The position numbers and the translations under genes are program-made. DNA of 64,000 bases from Rhynchopus sp. YZ270_cl-10 (taxonomy: Eukaryota; Euglenozoa; Diplonemea; Diplonemida; Diplonemidae), in the NCBI GenBank assembly GCA_964035575.1, contig OZ037882.1:930001-994000 (forward strand). Direction: 5' to 3'. The notes beneath the pieces were generated by a model. It ran no database searches. It was given only the letters and a program-made list of their open reading frames with translations, and had not been told where the DNA came from. Positions 21,901 through 30,804 of the stretch are shown here, in pieces; the stretch's first letter is position 1; each line of letters opens with the position of its first letter.

Positions 21901-22132
21901 GAGGGGGGATGGTGGAGGGGGTGGAGGTGGGGGTGTTGGGTCTTCCCCGACACAGCGTGGTGTGCCTTCGCTTCTTGCCACACCTACGTCGCGGCAGCCG
22001 TTGTTGCCTGGGGGTGGGGGCGGGGGTGTAAATGGTGGTAGCACACTCAACACACCCCGGATCAGCCAGCACCCGCATCTCAACGGAAGCATCCTTGGGG
22101 GGAATGGAGGGAACGTCAATCTGTTGTTGTAG
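15998..22132 (+). CDS. Receptor-like EGF-repeat, multi-pass membrane protein with B-box
   Basis: Five exons: 15998-16595, 16662-19657, 20081-20218, 20298-20366 and 20834-22132, all in phase, 1699 aa. Order of parts: signal peptide (MTLAVLVGSVVLA); about nine cysteine-rich EGF/laminin-like repeats to residue ~610 with patterns such as CTCTCMNQWTGLTC and CAPGRVDYPVCTNC; a second Cys-rich part (700-880); membrane segments near 891, 929 and 987; a B-box-like finger (CSHC...CVEC...CPRC...H...H, ~1062-1105); further membrane segments near 1116, 1170, 1220, 1250, 1285 and 1320. YRKPYYYWECVVLLRKFF resembles the C-terminal membrane block of the large EGF-like membrane proteins of protists. The last ~350 residues are a low-complexity cytoplasmic tail with Gly runs. 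Probably a surface receptor or channel-like protein. Ligand unknown. The in-frame 66-nt first intron could also be retained. Confidence 0.8.
19904..19960. repeat. Hairpin in receptor intron 2
   Basis: TGACAAGTGAAATGA and, inverted, TCATTTTCACTTGTCA form a stem of about 15 bp around a loop that itself contains the palindromic TCACTTGTCATGACGTCA. It may be a tiny MITE relic inside the 423-nt intron 19658-20080. Confidence 0.45.
20561..20741 (-). repeat. Family A repeat, truncated copy in receptor intron 4
   Basis: Shares TGCCCGAATTTTTGGTGTG, AGCGATGTAAACACGAC, AAAGTTTTTGATTTTGTCCC and CTCAGATAACAGTTTTTATT with 14973-15205, with several substitutions. It lacks the GTGACAACTGCC end and its poly-A tail. 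It lies inside intron 20367-20833. Confidence 0.65.
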
Positions 22133-23095
22133 GGAGAGAGAGGTCTTGTATGAGGGGTTCGGGATTTGGTTTTTGTTTTTTTGTTTTTTGGATGAAGTTG
22201 TAAGGCGCAAGTGCTGCCACCATATTGTTTGTGTGTAAACAGCTCCGCTTTCTTCTCGTTTGTATTTTTTTTTTAGATTTCAGGTACACTGTTCACAGGG
22301 CTTTGTATTTCAAGTCAACCCTTTTTTCAAAAGAAAGGGTCAACAAAATGGGGTGTTTTACATGTTTAATATCTGATTTATTTTTTTAGTTTTTTTCGAA
22401 ATGCCAAATTTTGCAAAAAAAGAGATGTGGGTCTAGCATGGGACTGGGTTCTCTATTTTTTCTCAATTTTTTTCTTTTTTTTTAAATGCTGACAAAGGAA
22501 AACAATACAGATGCGGAGCAAAATGAATCATGTCAAATGATTAGTTACCCCTCATACATAATTTGAGAGCCGTTTTTTTTTTCTCTTCCCCCCTTTGTAT
22601 CTTTCCTTCTGTCAACAACAAAAAGCAAAAAGTCTAAAAAGAACAATAATCGGAGTCTGTGTTTTTCATTAAGTTGAAACGATCTGTTCATATCTCTACT
22701 ATCCACGGTTGATTTATTTTATTTTATTTTTTTCTATTTTTTTCCTCCCTCTCAGTGCGCTGTCGTCTGCCGCTTTACGGTGAGGCGGTGGTTCGCACTT
22801 TCAACGTCTTTCTTTTACTAGGGTATCACAATTTTTTAAAAAATACATTGTTTAGTGTAGCGTGCGAACTGATCTTTAGGGGAGCGGATGTGACACTAAA
22901 ACACGATTTTTAAAACTTTGTGCTACCCTTATTTTAAAACACTCGAATCTTCTTGAAAGAAAAAAAAAACCCCCCGCTCACAGATCTGAAGGTATTTTTA
23001 TTCCTTTTGCTGTAATGTGCATAGTATTGGTGTGGTCGGAACCAGAAAAAAAGAAGAAAAAACACAAAAAACTTAATAGTATTTAATTACTATGC

Positions 23096-23230
23096 AATTA
23101 TTTCACCATAATTGCTACGAGGAGGTGTTTTTTTCACGAGTGGTTAATTGCACGAGCGCAGCGAGTGCAATTAACAAAACGAGTGAAAAATACACCTCCG
23201 AGTGCAATTTTCTGTGAAATAATTGCATGG
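23096..23230. mobile_element. Foldback/hairpin element
   Basis: GCAATTATTTCAC at the left is inverted as GTGAAATAATTGC at the right. Nested inside, GAGGTGT, TTTTTCAC and TTAATTGCAC are each answered by GTGCAATTAA, GTGAAAAA and ACACCTC, around a short CGAGCGCAGCG centre. The whole could fold into one long interrupted stem. It looks like a MITE or foldback element. Non-coding. Confidence 0.6.
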
Positions 23231-23368
23231 AATTTGATATTTAATTGCCGTAAAATTATTTCCGAAAGCCAAAATCCGTTTTCGGCAGCCTGTGCTGTCA
23301 CGGTGCGCTGGTCAGAGGTCTGACCAGGTCACCTGGTCACATTTACCCAGGTACGTACCCAGTCACCC

Positions 23369-23493
23369 AGGTACACAGGTACACAGGTACACAGGTACAC
23401 AGGTACACAGGTACACAGGTACACAGGTACACAGGTACACAGGTACACAGGTACACAGGTACACAGGTACACAGGTACACAGGTACACAGGTA
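23369..23493 (+). repeat. 8-bp minisatellite, unit GTACACAG
   Basis: About 15 perfect head-to-tail copies of GTACACAG. Imperfect units lie to the left (GGTACGTACCC) and GGTAAGTCG ends the array on the right. The long open frames on both strands here are artefacts of a period not divisible by three. Confidence 0.95.
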
Positions 23494-23976
23494 AGTCGTG
23501 ACAGGGCAACCACAGCCAACCCGCCAGTCACTGAGAAGTGACCAGACAGTCCACTTGACAAACACAAAAGTGTCCAGTCACGTGGGGCATTCATGCACTG
23601 AGGAGATAAATGATCCAACAATTTACAAGAAAGCATTACTTAACCTACTGCTGGAAGTTGCCAGGTCGTAGTAACACACAAAGTGTGCCTCCGTTCGGGA
23701 ATACCGGATATTCTAGAGACCAAAAAGGCCTCTTCCGCTGGTCAAGGTATAACCGAGTGAACGGCCCAAGACCCCCGTGGAGAAGTTAAATGTTGTAATG
23801 CTATCAAGTACAAACTGCGACCACTGTCTTACCCTCCTCAATGCATGGTGGAAGATGTCTTTGACAACAAACCGAGCTCTGATTATCAATCGTTAGACTC
23901 AGAGGAATGCCTGCGGTACAGGTATCAAACCCGGGGTGTTCACAAAAGAAAAAAAGAAAAAAAATCGCGATTTTTT

Positions 23977-24071
23977 TTTTAGCCGGGTTTCCCACACAAA
24001 AAATAATTACCGTGTAATTATTTCCTATAATTACACGGTAATTATTTTTTGTGTGGGAAACCCGGCTAAAA
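23977..24071. repeat. Perfect 45-bp palindrome
   Basis: Arms 23977-24021 and 24027-24071 are exact inverted copies (outer part TTTTAGCCGGGTTTCCCACA) separated by a 5-base loop TTCCT. The arms also contain TAATTACCGTGTAATTA. It could extrude as a cruciform or be transcribed as a perfect hairpin. Perfect arms imply a recent origin or continuing conversion. Confidence 0.85.
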
Positions 24072-24183
24072 TACCTCCACTGCAATTATTTCCAGACGTC
24101 AATTATGGCATTCTTAAAACTCCGCTCCTAGAAGGATTTTGGCTTGAGGAAATAATTTTACGGCTATTAAAGTAATTTCTTTG

Positions 24184-24296
24184 GGTTTTGAGGATGATCT
24201 GCATCTATACCTTTGAAATTCATTAGCCTAACGGGCGACTTTGTGTACAGAACCCGTCCTCGGACAGGCGATTGTCGAAACTACAAAAAAAGTACA
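24184..24296 (+). repeat. Dispersed repeat family D, copy 1
   Basis: Contains TTGAGGATGATCTGCATCTA, CGGGCGACTTTGTGTACAGA, CCGTCCTCGGACAGGCGATT and GTCGAAACTAC. The short hairpin CCTCGG/CCGAGG-like core and flanking motifs recur at 26221-26318, 41726-41822 and 44564-44653. All are followed by poly-A, which suggests retroposition of a small RNA. Confidence 0.5.
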
Positions 24297-26220
24297 TGCT
24301 CTGGTAGTACAATGGAATTCCTTTGGGTCGAATGGAACACACCAAAAGTACGCGCACAAAGTTTCATCGGTGTAGGGAGCGATGTTGTCCCTACACTTCC
24401 TAAAATGGAATGTGGCCATCTTAAGTCTCTTTTCGTCGACTACAAGCGATGAGGGAGGGCACAAAAAATTTTCATCAGTGTGGATAGGGAGAGATGTTGT
24501 CCCTACACCACCCCCAAGATGGAATGTGGCCCTCTCTGTTGTCAGTCTTTTGTAGACTAAAATCGAGAAGAGAGTCTTAGAGGGTCATATTCGTCTTTTA
24601 GTGTTTTTCATCCAGATGGTCGGTGTTGTGCAGTGGGTCAGTTGGAGGTGTGTATGTGTGTGTGTATGTCTGCACGGCGATACCTACCATTTGTTTATCA
24701 TCTTTCAAATATTTCACATCTTTTTTTCATTCCCCCGAAAAAAAGAACGACCTGGTATATTAGACACCGTTACAGTTGGACAAGTAATATTGGCGACCAA
24801 AAAAGTTGCCAATTGCAAGAAAAACCCAAAAACCCGCCAACTGTATTGTTTTTCCCTTTATCTCTCTCCCCGGTGCCAGATTGCTTTTGGGATGGCCGAC
24901 TATATTATTCTACTTTATTTGCGCTTCAAGGCCTTGTTGGAATCTACAGGGACGCAAAAAAAAGGGGGGGGGTGCAACAGCATCGGAGTGTACCATTGGT
25001 AATCAATGGTATTTCAATGATGATATAGGTGAGTGACGACACCTCCCCTTTAGTTGTGTGCACGTTTAGGAAGGCAACTTCTTATTAAAGCCCGCCGACT
25101 CCATTTTTCTTGGAGCTTCCAGGACCCGTGCATTGCTCCGTTCCCCTAAAAAAGGAATGGTAAAAAAAAAAAGTTTTCAAAAGAACAAAGATCAAGTTTT
25201 CCCCTCTTTTTGCTTTCTCCTGTGCTTAGTGATAGTTTATTTCTCTTCCCTCTTTTATTCAGTTATTCGTTCTGTATCAGTTGGTCTGTACTATACAAAC
25301 TCTCTCTGTTCTGGTTCTAAAGGTGGCTTAAGGCAGTGGCTAAGGATCTTACCAATATATCTTTTTGAAGATATGTGTGCACGAGAGGCACATTCATCTT
25401 ACAAGTTTTTTCTCTCTTTTTTATTTTATTTTTTCCCCGGTGTTCTGTTCAACACCCAAAAAAAAGGTACAACTGTCAGGAGAGCAGGTTTTTGGTGATT
25501 TTCACCATGTTCTTGTATGCTTCCTTATTCGTGTGAGTTTTTTTTTTTTAAAATCCCCTGTGCTTTTGCATGGAGTGAGTTAACAAAAGAGAGGGTGAAA
25601 ACGCGCCCTCTTATTTTTGATAGTTACGTTCATTTTCTCAAAATTTCGATATTTTTTTTTTAAAATCTTTTTGCTGCATCCTTTCTCTCTCTCTCTACGT
25701 TTTCATACATTTTAAGCTCTCAACCCACCATTGATATACATTTTTTTTTTGTGTGTGTTACGTACCCTCCGAGGGTACTATTAACCCAGAACCGAAAAGC
25801 GAGAATTTCCAAAACAACACACTGCCAGATCTTTTGGCAGAAAAAATGGGAGAATATTCAGCTTTCAAAAAGCTTTTCATTTTTTATCGTTTTCAATCTG
25901 TACGATAACCACCTGATTTTTGACATTGAGTTGAGCTGGTGTTTAGTTTTTGGAAGCCGCCAAATATCAACAGCAAACTCAGAGGAAATCTTAGGTGGCC
26001 AAATAACGAAAAATTAAGACCAAAGTTTTACCAAAAGAACCGAGACGCTCAATCAAAGTCATTTTACAAAATATTTTCTTCTTTTTCGTTGGCGGGAAAG
26101 AAGAAGAAAAAAAAGGAAAAAAACTGGCAAGTCTGTAACTCAGCAAAAAAAATTGACAGTGGAGCTTGCACAGGTGGCAACTACACTGTTCCAACAATTT
26201 TTCAAAAAGAAAAAAAAAGT

Positions 26221-26318
26221 TGAGGACGACCTCCGTCTATATCTTTTAAGTACAATAGCCTTCGGGCGACATTGAGTACAGATCCTGCATTAGCAGGTGA
26301 TTGTCGACACAACAAAAA
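26221..26318 (+). repeat. Dispersed repeat family D, copy 2
   Basis: Carries GAGGACGACCTCCGTCTATA, CCTTCGGGCGACATTGAGTA, CAGATCC, GCAGGTGATTGTCGACAC and a run of A. Diverged from the copy at 24184 but collinear. Confidence 0.5.
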
Positions 26319-26690
26319 ACTCATTTGATAGGCACGCCAGGCTTTTTGCCTTCTTTTACGTGACAAGATTCCCCCTCCCATAAATGAGGGGCAATGATTA
26401 TATACTTCCCCCTCAGGTTAAATAGTGTGCATACCAACGAGGTGCTCTGTGCGTCCCGCCGAACGGTGAGGCGTTTGCACTTCTGAACTTCTCTTTATTT
26501 TAAAAAAAGGCTGACATCGTACAGTGTGTCAGTCGGAGGTGTGCCCTGCATCAATTACTATCATATTTCCATTTTTATTTTCCACTTCAACGTTTGACAC
26601 GAATCGTACAGTTTTCTTCAGCCAGATTCTTCAAAATCTCAAAAAAAAAGAAAATAACATTGCTCTGTAAGGGTAGAAGACCTACGGTAC

Positions 26691-26771
26691 CAAGTCTGGT
26701 GCCAGCACCCGCGGTACAGCACCAATCGCGTATATTAATGCTGCATGCTGTTAAAAAGCTCGTAGTTGGAT
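26691..26771 (+). pseudogene. 18S rRNA fragment (530-loop region)
   Basis: Matches the universal SSU core: CAAGTCTGGTGCCAGCACCC, GCGGTA, GCGTATATTAATGCTGC, GTTAAAAAGCTCGTAGTTGG. The usual TAATTCCAGCTCC section is shortened, so it is a degenerate piece and not part of a functional rRNA gene: nothing rRNA-like extends beyond about 80 bases. A second piece of the same region lies at 30501-30540. Confidence 0.8.
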
Positions 26772-28560
26772 CCAGAAGCTACCGTTAGCGTACAAATAGT
26801 GGACCGTAAGTAATGTGGACCTGTAAAAAAAACGTGGAACATTTTCAGTTTTTGGGAGCGTGAAACATTATTACGGTCCACTATTGTTTACGTTTACGGT
26901 ATATTACGAACTCTAAGATAGATCTCTTGACCCAATTTTTGTGCATTGAGACGTTTTTTTTCTCTTCAATATTTCTTAAAGTCTTTGAAGTTGAGGAGGG
27001 GGAAAAACAACAGGTTTCAAAATTTCTGTCTTGCTCCTCCTTTGTCAGAAATCTGTAACGACAATAATTTGTTTAGCACACTGTCCACAGAGGGCTTTGT
27101 ATTTGCAAAGTTACATCATTGGTGCTCCTGAAATTAAAAATACCAAGTACGCAACAACTACGCACTAAGTACGCAACAAGTACGCAAAATGGGGTTTTCA
27201 GGAGCACCAGAATCATTATTTTTTTGTTACGCACACTACTTTGTGAGCGGAGAGTGTCACGTCGGTTCACTCACCCAACCGTGCTCCACAACATCGTTCC
27301 AGAAGGGGGGGTGAGGGAACGACGAAGTGACACTTTTATGGTATCCTACAAAGTTCACGATTATACGAGTTTTGTATTTGTTTTAAAATCAGAGTGGTTT
27401 TTTTTGTGCCCTTTTTTTAAGGCCCCTTTCATCTTCTATCGTATCACGAAATTTTTTTTACGGGCACCGTTTGGCACGTCAACCCCTATTTTGTTTCAAT
27501 TGTGTGAGGAATAATGTATGGCACATGGACACATTCATCTGCCAACCCTTTTTTTTATGTTTTCCCAAGCACAGAGCCAATAAGCCATTATGGTGTGTTC
27601 CGGGGTATAGGAATTTACAAATCTTCACCACTCTTCACAATTTTTTCACAACATTATTATGTCGGTACATAGTATTTGCCATTTTTTTTTTTGTGAAGAG
27701 TTGTGAATTTGAAATGAAAATTTTGTATTTTCCGATGACCCCGATATCCCATTTCATATTAGGGTTCCCTTTCTGCATCTTTCTGTTGTTTGGCCGAATG
27801 GTGCTTAGGCTTATGCTATTCATCATTCATCCGGGGCTGGCATGGTACAGTGGGTCCGTCGGAGGGTGTGCCTGCATCAATAACTCCTATCCTCTTCTTA
27901 CTTGGTCGTAAGGTTATATGTGCTAATGTGTATTGTTACCGTAATCGTAACAAATTGTCGACCGTAAAAATGTTTGAACTTTTTTTTCAGGATTTTTCTG
28001 GAAAGTAACGAACATTTTTTACGATCAATTTACGAATACGGTACGGTCTTTTTAAGAAGAACCTTCGTCGGGGTGCATAAACAGACTTTTGTGTTTCATT
28101 TTTTAATAACAAAACCAAAAAAAAAAGGAAAAACAGCAGTGAGAAACAGTTGTATTGTATTTTTTAATGGTGTGGTGGGAATACATCCATCGTTTTCATT
28201 TATATTTTATCTCACCGTTTTTTTTTTTATTTTTTTTGGAAAAAGTGAAGTCGAAAAGTCTAAAAGTGTTTACGCGATGAAGCAAATCTTGTTTTTTTTT
28301 TAGTACCTGCAAGCTCACAAATCTTCAACGGAAGGTGGGCCGCTGGCTGACGAGCGGTTGTGTTCACATTACGGTACAGGTAGGTCTCCTTTGGTTTCCT
28401 TTACATCTTCTGTTGTTCGCCGCAGGGTACTTCTTTCATCCGGCTGGCATCGTGCAGTGGGTCAGTCGGTGCCTGCATCAATAACTTCACATTTTTTTTT
28501 TTGAGGTGACCAAGCAACTAAAGATTAGGTTCATTTCATAACGTTTTTTCTTTTTTTCCC

Positions 28561-28812
28561 TTTTTTTTTTTTTTTTTTTGTGACAACTGCCTTGCAAAGG
28601 TTGTAGGGGAGGAAATGAAAACATATCTGAGTTGTGCCCGAATTTTTTTGGTGTGAGCGATGTAAACACGACACAACTTATTCACAGAAAAGTTTTTGAT
28701 TTTGTCCCTACACACTCCACAAAAATCCGGTGCGATCAACGAAAAATTCTTTTTCTGATTTCGTTTCTTTCTTTATCAGACTAGCTTAAACTCAGATAAC
28801 AGTTTTTATTTT
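28561..28812 (-). repeat. Poly-A-tailed dispersed repeat (family A), copy 3
   Basis: A full copy opening with a run of T and GTGACAACTGCC. Its 28580-28812 portion equals 14973-15205 without a visible difference. The flanks are unrelated, so this is a dispersed copy and not a segmental duplication. Confidence 0.7.
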
Positions 28813-29436
28813 TTGTTTTTCCTTTTTCTTGAAAGGCTACTTTCGCATGAGAGACTTGGGCTCGTCTTATCTACCTGTTGCCTATTTGGTTTGGTACCAC
28901 CCCCCCTGGTGTACTGACCAATAAAAGGCACACAGTGAGAGAGATTTGTGATTCAAGTCTTTTTTTTGTTTTTTTTTTCATGTGCAGGTTAGCATTGTGC
29001 ATCTTCCCACCTTCCCCTCTTCCCACACACCCACACATTACTACTTCGCTTTCTATCATTATCTTTGTCTAAAAAACACTCCATTTGGGCAACGAAAAAA
29101 AAAAACAAAAACAAAAAAAGTGGTTTCGTCATCAGTGTTTTGTTCTGTTCCTTCTGTTTCTGCTCTTTTTGATTTTGATACAACAAAAAAAAAAAAAAAA
29201 AATACATTTTCCCCTTTTAAGCTATGTGAGCAGAGAGGGGTGTTCGGGGTTTTTTACCCTTCCCTTTCTTGTGGTGGTCACGTTCCCCCGCCTTTTTTGT
29301 TGCCAAACATTTTTTTTTTCTCTGGTAGCTCGGGTTTCTTATGTTTTTGAACCCACCCCCCTTTTGTAACGTGATTTGAGGCAAAAGAGAAGGACCACAA
29401 TAAACAACCGAAGATGGTGCTCCGGGAGGGGTCGAT

Positions 29437-29583
29437 ATTGACAGGTCGCTGACAGGTCGCTGACAGGTCGCTGACAGGTCACCGACAGGTCACCGACAGG
29501 TCACCGACAGGTCACCGACAGGTCACCGACAGGTCACCGACAGGTCACCGACAGGTCACCGACAGGTCACCGATAGGTCGTTG
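29437..29583 (+). repeat. 11-bp minisatellite, unit GACAGGTCACC
   Basis: About 13 head-to-tail units. The first three are GACAGGTCGCT, the rest GACAGGTCACC, and the last reads GATAGGTCGTT. The flanks (GGTGCTCCGGGAGGGGTCGA on the left, GACCGACTTCCG on the right) equal the inverted sequence of 57915-57975, where only one or two units are present. Confidence 0.9.
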
Positions 29584-29911
29584 ACCGACTTCCGAAAGAG
29601 GACCAGAAGAGGAATTTACTACAACACCCACGTTGCTAAGACCCATTTTTGCGATAACACCAAGTGGCGTGGGTATTGTCACAAATTAAGTAGAAGTAAC
29701 GTGGGTGTTATGAAAAATTACCCCATAAAATAAAACTTTCAACGCACGTATCACAACCTTTCTTTCAAAATAGGTGCCCATTGTGAGTACAAAATCCTTC
29801 TTTTTTTTAAAGGGGTGATTTGATAAAAAAACAAACAAAAAGTACCCCCCCCTTGTTTTAGTTCGATTATTGCTTCTCAAAAACTTTTTTTTCCTTTCAA
29901 CTCCAAACATA

Positions 29912-30060
29912 GCCCAGCACCGGCAGCTTGCCCAGTTCACTCTGGAACACCTTGACGACGTTCGAAGCCGCCGAACCGTATCTCTCTTCACTGCTTCACC
30001 TTTCTCCAGGGCCCCAAAGCACTTCGTGTGTACTTCGTCAACGCTCAGCTGGCAAAACAA
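29912..30060 (+). pseudogene. Doubtful coding fragment
   Basis: After AAACATAG the frame reads QHRQLAQFTLEHLDDVRSRR, and after TTTCTCCAG another reads GPKALRVYFVNAQLAKQ to a stop. Both look like exon pieces, but they are separated by only about 30 bases, too short for an intron as seen elsewhere here. A gene relic is the simplest reading. Product not recognised. Confidence 0.25.
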
Positions 30061-30500
30061 TGAAGGGACCCTTCGTCAGTCTCTTGCACTATGAGGAAGA
30101 CAGTGAATGCCAATTCACATTCCTGTGAATGATCCACAGTCTGTAGGCGTTGCGTACAAGAATATGGTTCTGATTATTAGAACAGCAATTGCGGACGTCA
30201 CAGTCGCCAAAGCCCACCTCCCCTTTCCTCTCTTCGTTCGACTTGGAGGACAGTTACAGAAACCCACGTCGTTTTTGCAACAAGATTCGCTGCTCGTATG
30301 AACAGCAAGGTTACGATAATGGATAATGTACATTGCAAAAAAGCGCACACACCTTCCCTCCTTCGAGTCATTTTCAAAGCAAACAAGAGGTGTGTAGGTG
30401 ACTCCTGAATTCGGAAGAATAAAGAGCAAGGCGCAATATATGAAACACATTCACAAAACCAAATTACGACCAAGACATACACTCGGGACATTAGAGTACA

Positions 30501-30540
30501 ATCGCGTATAGTAATGCTGCTGTTAAAAAGCTCGTAGTTG
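30501..30540 (+). pseudogene. 18S rRNA fragment, second copy
   Basis: ATCGCGTATAGTAATGCTGC followed by TGTTAAAAAGCTCGTAGTTG, the same SSU region as 26717-26769. Both copies share the unusual AATCGCGTATA, which probably reflects the host's own 18S sequence. It lies 265 bases upstream of the LRR gene. Confidence 0.75.
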
Positions 30541-30804
30541 GGGAGATTCAAAGCTCAGGTTTGTAAGGAGCCTCGCTTTTTCCAAACACAACACAACACA
30601 ACACAGGAAGGGGGGGACACCCAAACAAAAAACCCCTCCCCCTTTTTTTTGCACACAACACACACACACCACTTCTCCCCTCCTCCCTCTCCCCCCTCCC
30701 CTTTGGGCAATATCTTGGCATTACCCAAAAATCACTGATTTTTTTTTTAACCCTTTTTAACACATCTCCTCCACTTCCCAAACTGCTCTGTTGCATGCAA
30801 TCCA

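Larger units (their letters stand above)
23238..24176. mobile_element. Inverted-repeat-bounded segment with minisatellite
   Basis: AATTGCCGTAAAATTATTTCC then AAGCCAAAATCC (23250-23280) recur inverted at 24134-24171 as GGATTTTGGCTT then GGAAATAATTTTACGG. The segment between, about 0.9 kb, holds an 8-bp minisatellite, an ordinary AT-rich core and a perfect palindrome near its right end. It could be a non-autonomous DNA transposon of about 0.95 kb. No transposase and no clear target duplication were seen, so the boundaries are approximate. Confidence 0.45.
22133..30804. other. 8.7-kb gene-poor region
   Basis: No host gene could be built on either strand. The DNA consists of A/T-rich sequence with hairpin elements (23.1-24.2 kb), two minisatellites, dispersed repeats of several families, two 18S rRNA fragments and one doubtful coding fragment near 29.9 kb. 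Repeats with CATCAATAACTTC or close variants occur near 24610, 26520, 27840 and 28445. Repeats ending CAGGGCTTTGTATTT occur near 22285 and 27080. Confidence 0.55.

Noticed and set aside
23329-23636. Repetitive proteins across the GTACACAG array
   Set aside because: Period-8 tandem repeat open in several frames on both strands, with no start context or splice logic.
24184-24296. Repeat D as a box C/D snoRNA (GGATGATC)
   Set aside because: The box-C-like motif is not conserved in the other copies and no box D is placed consistently.
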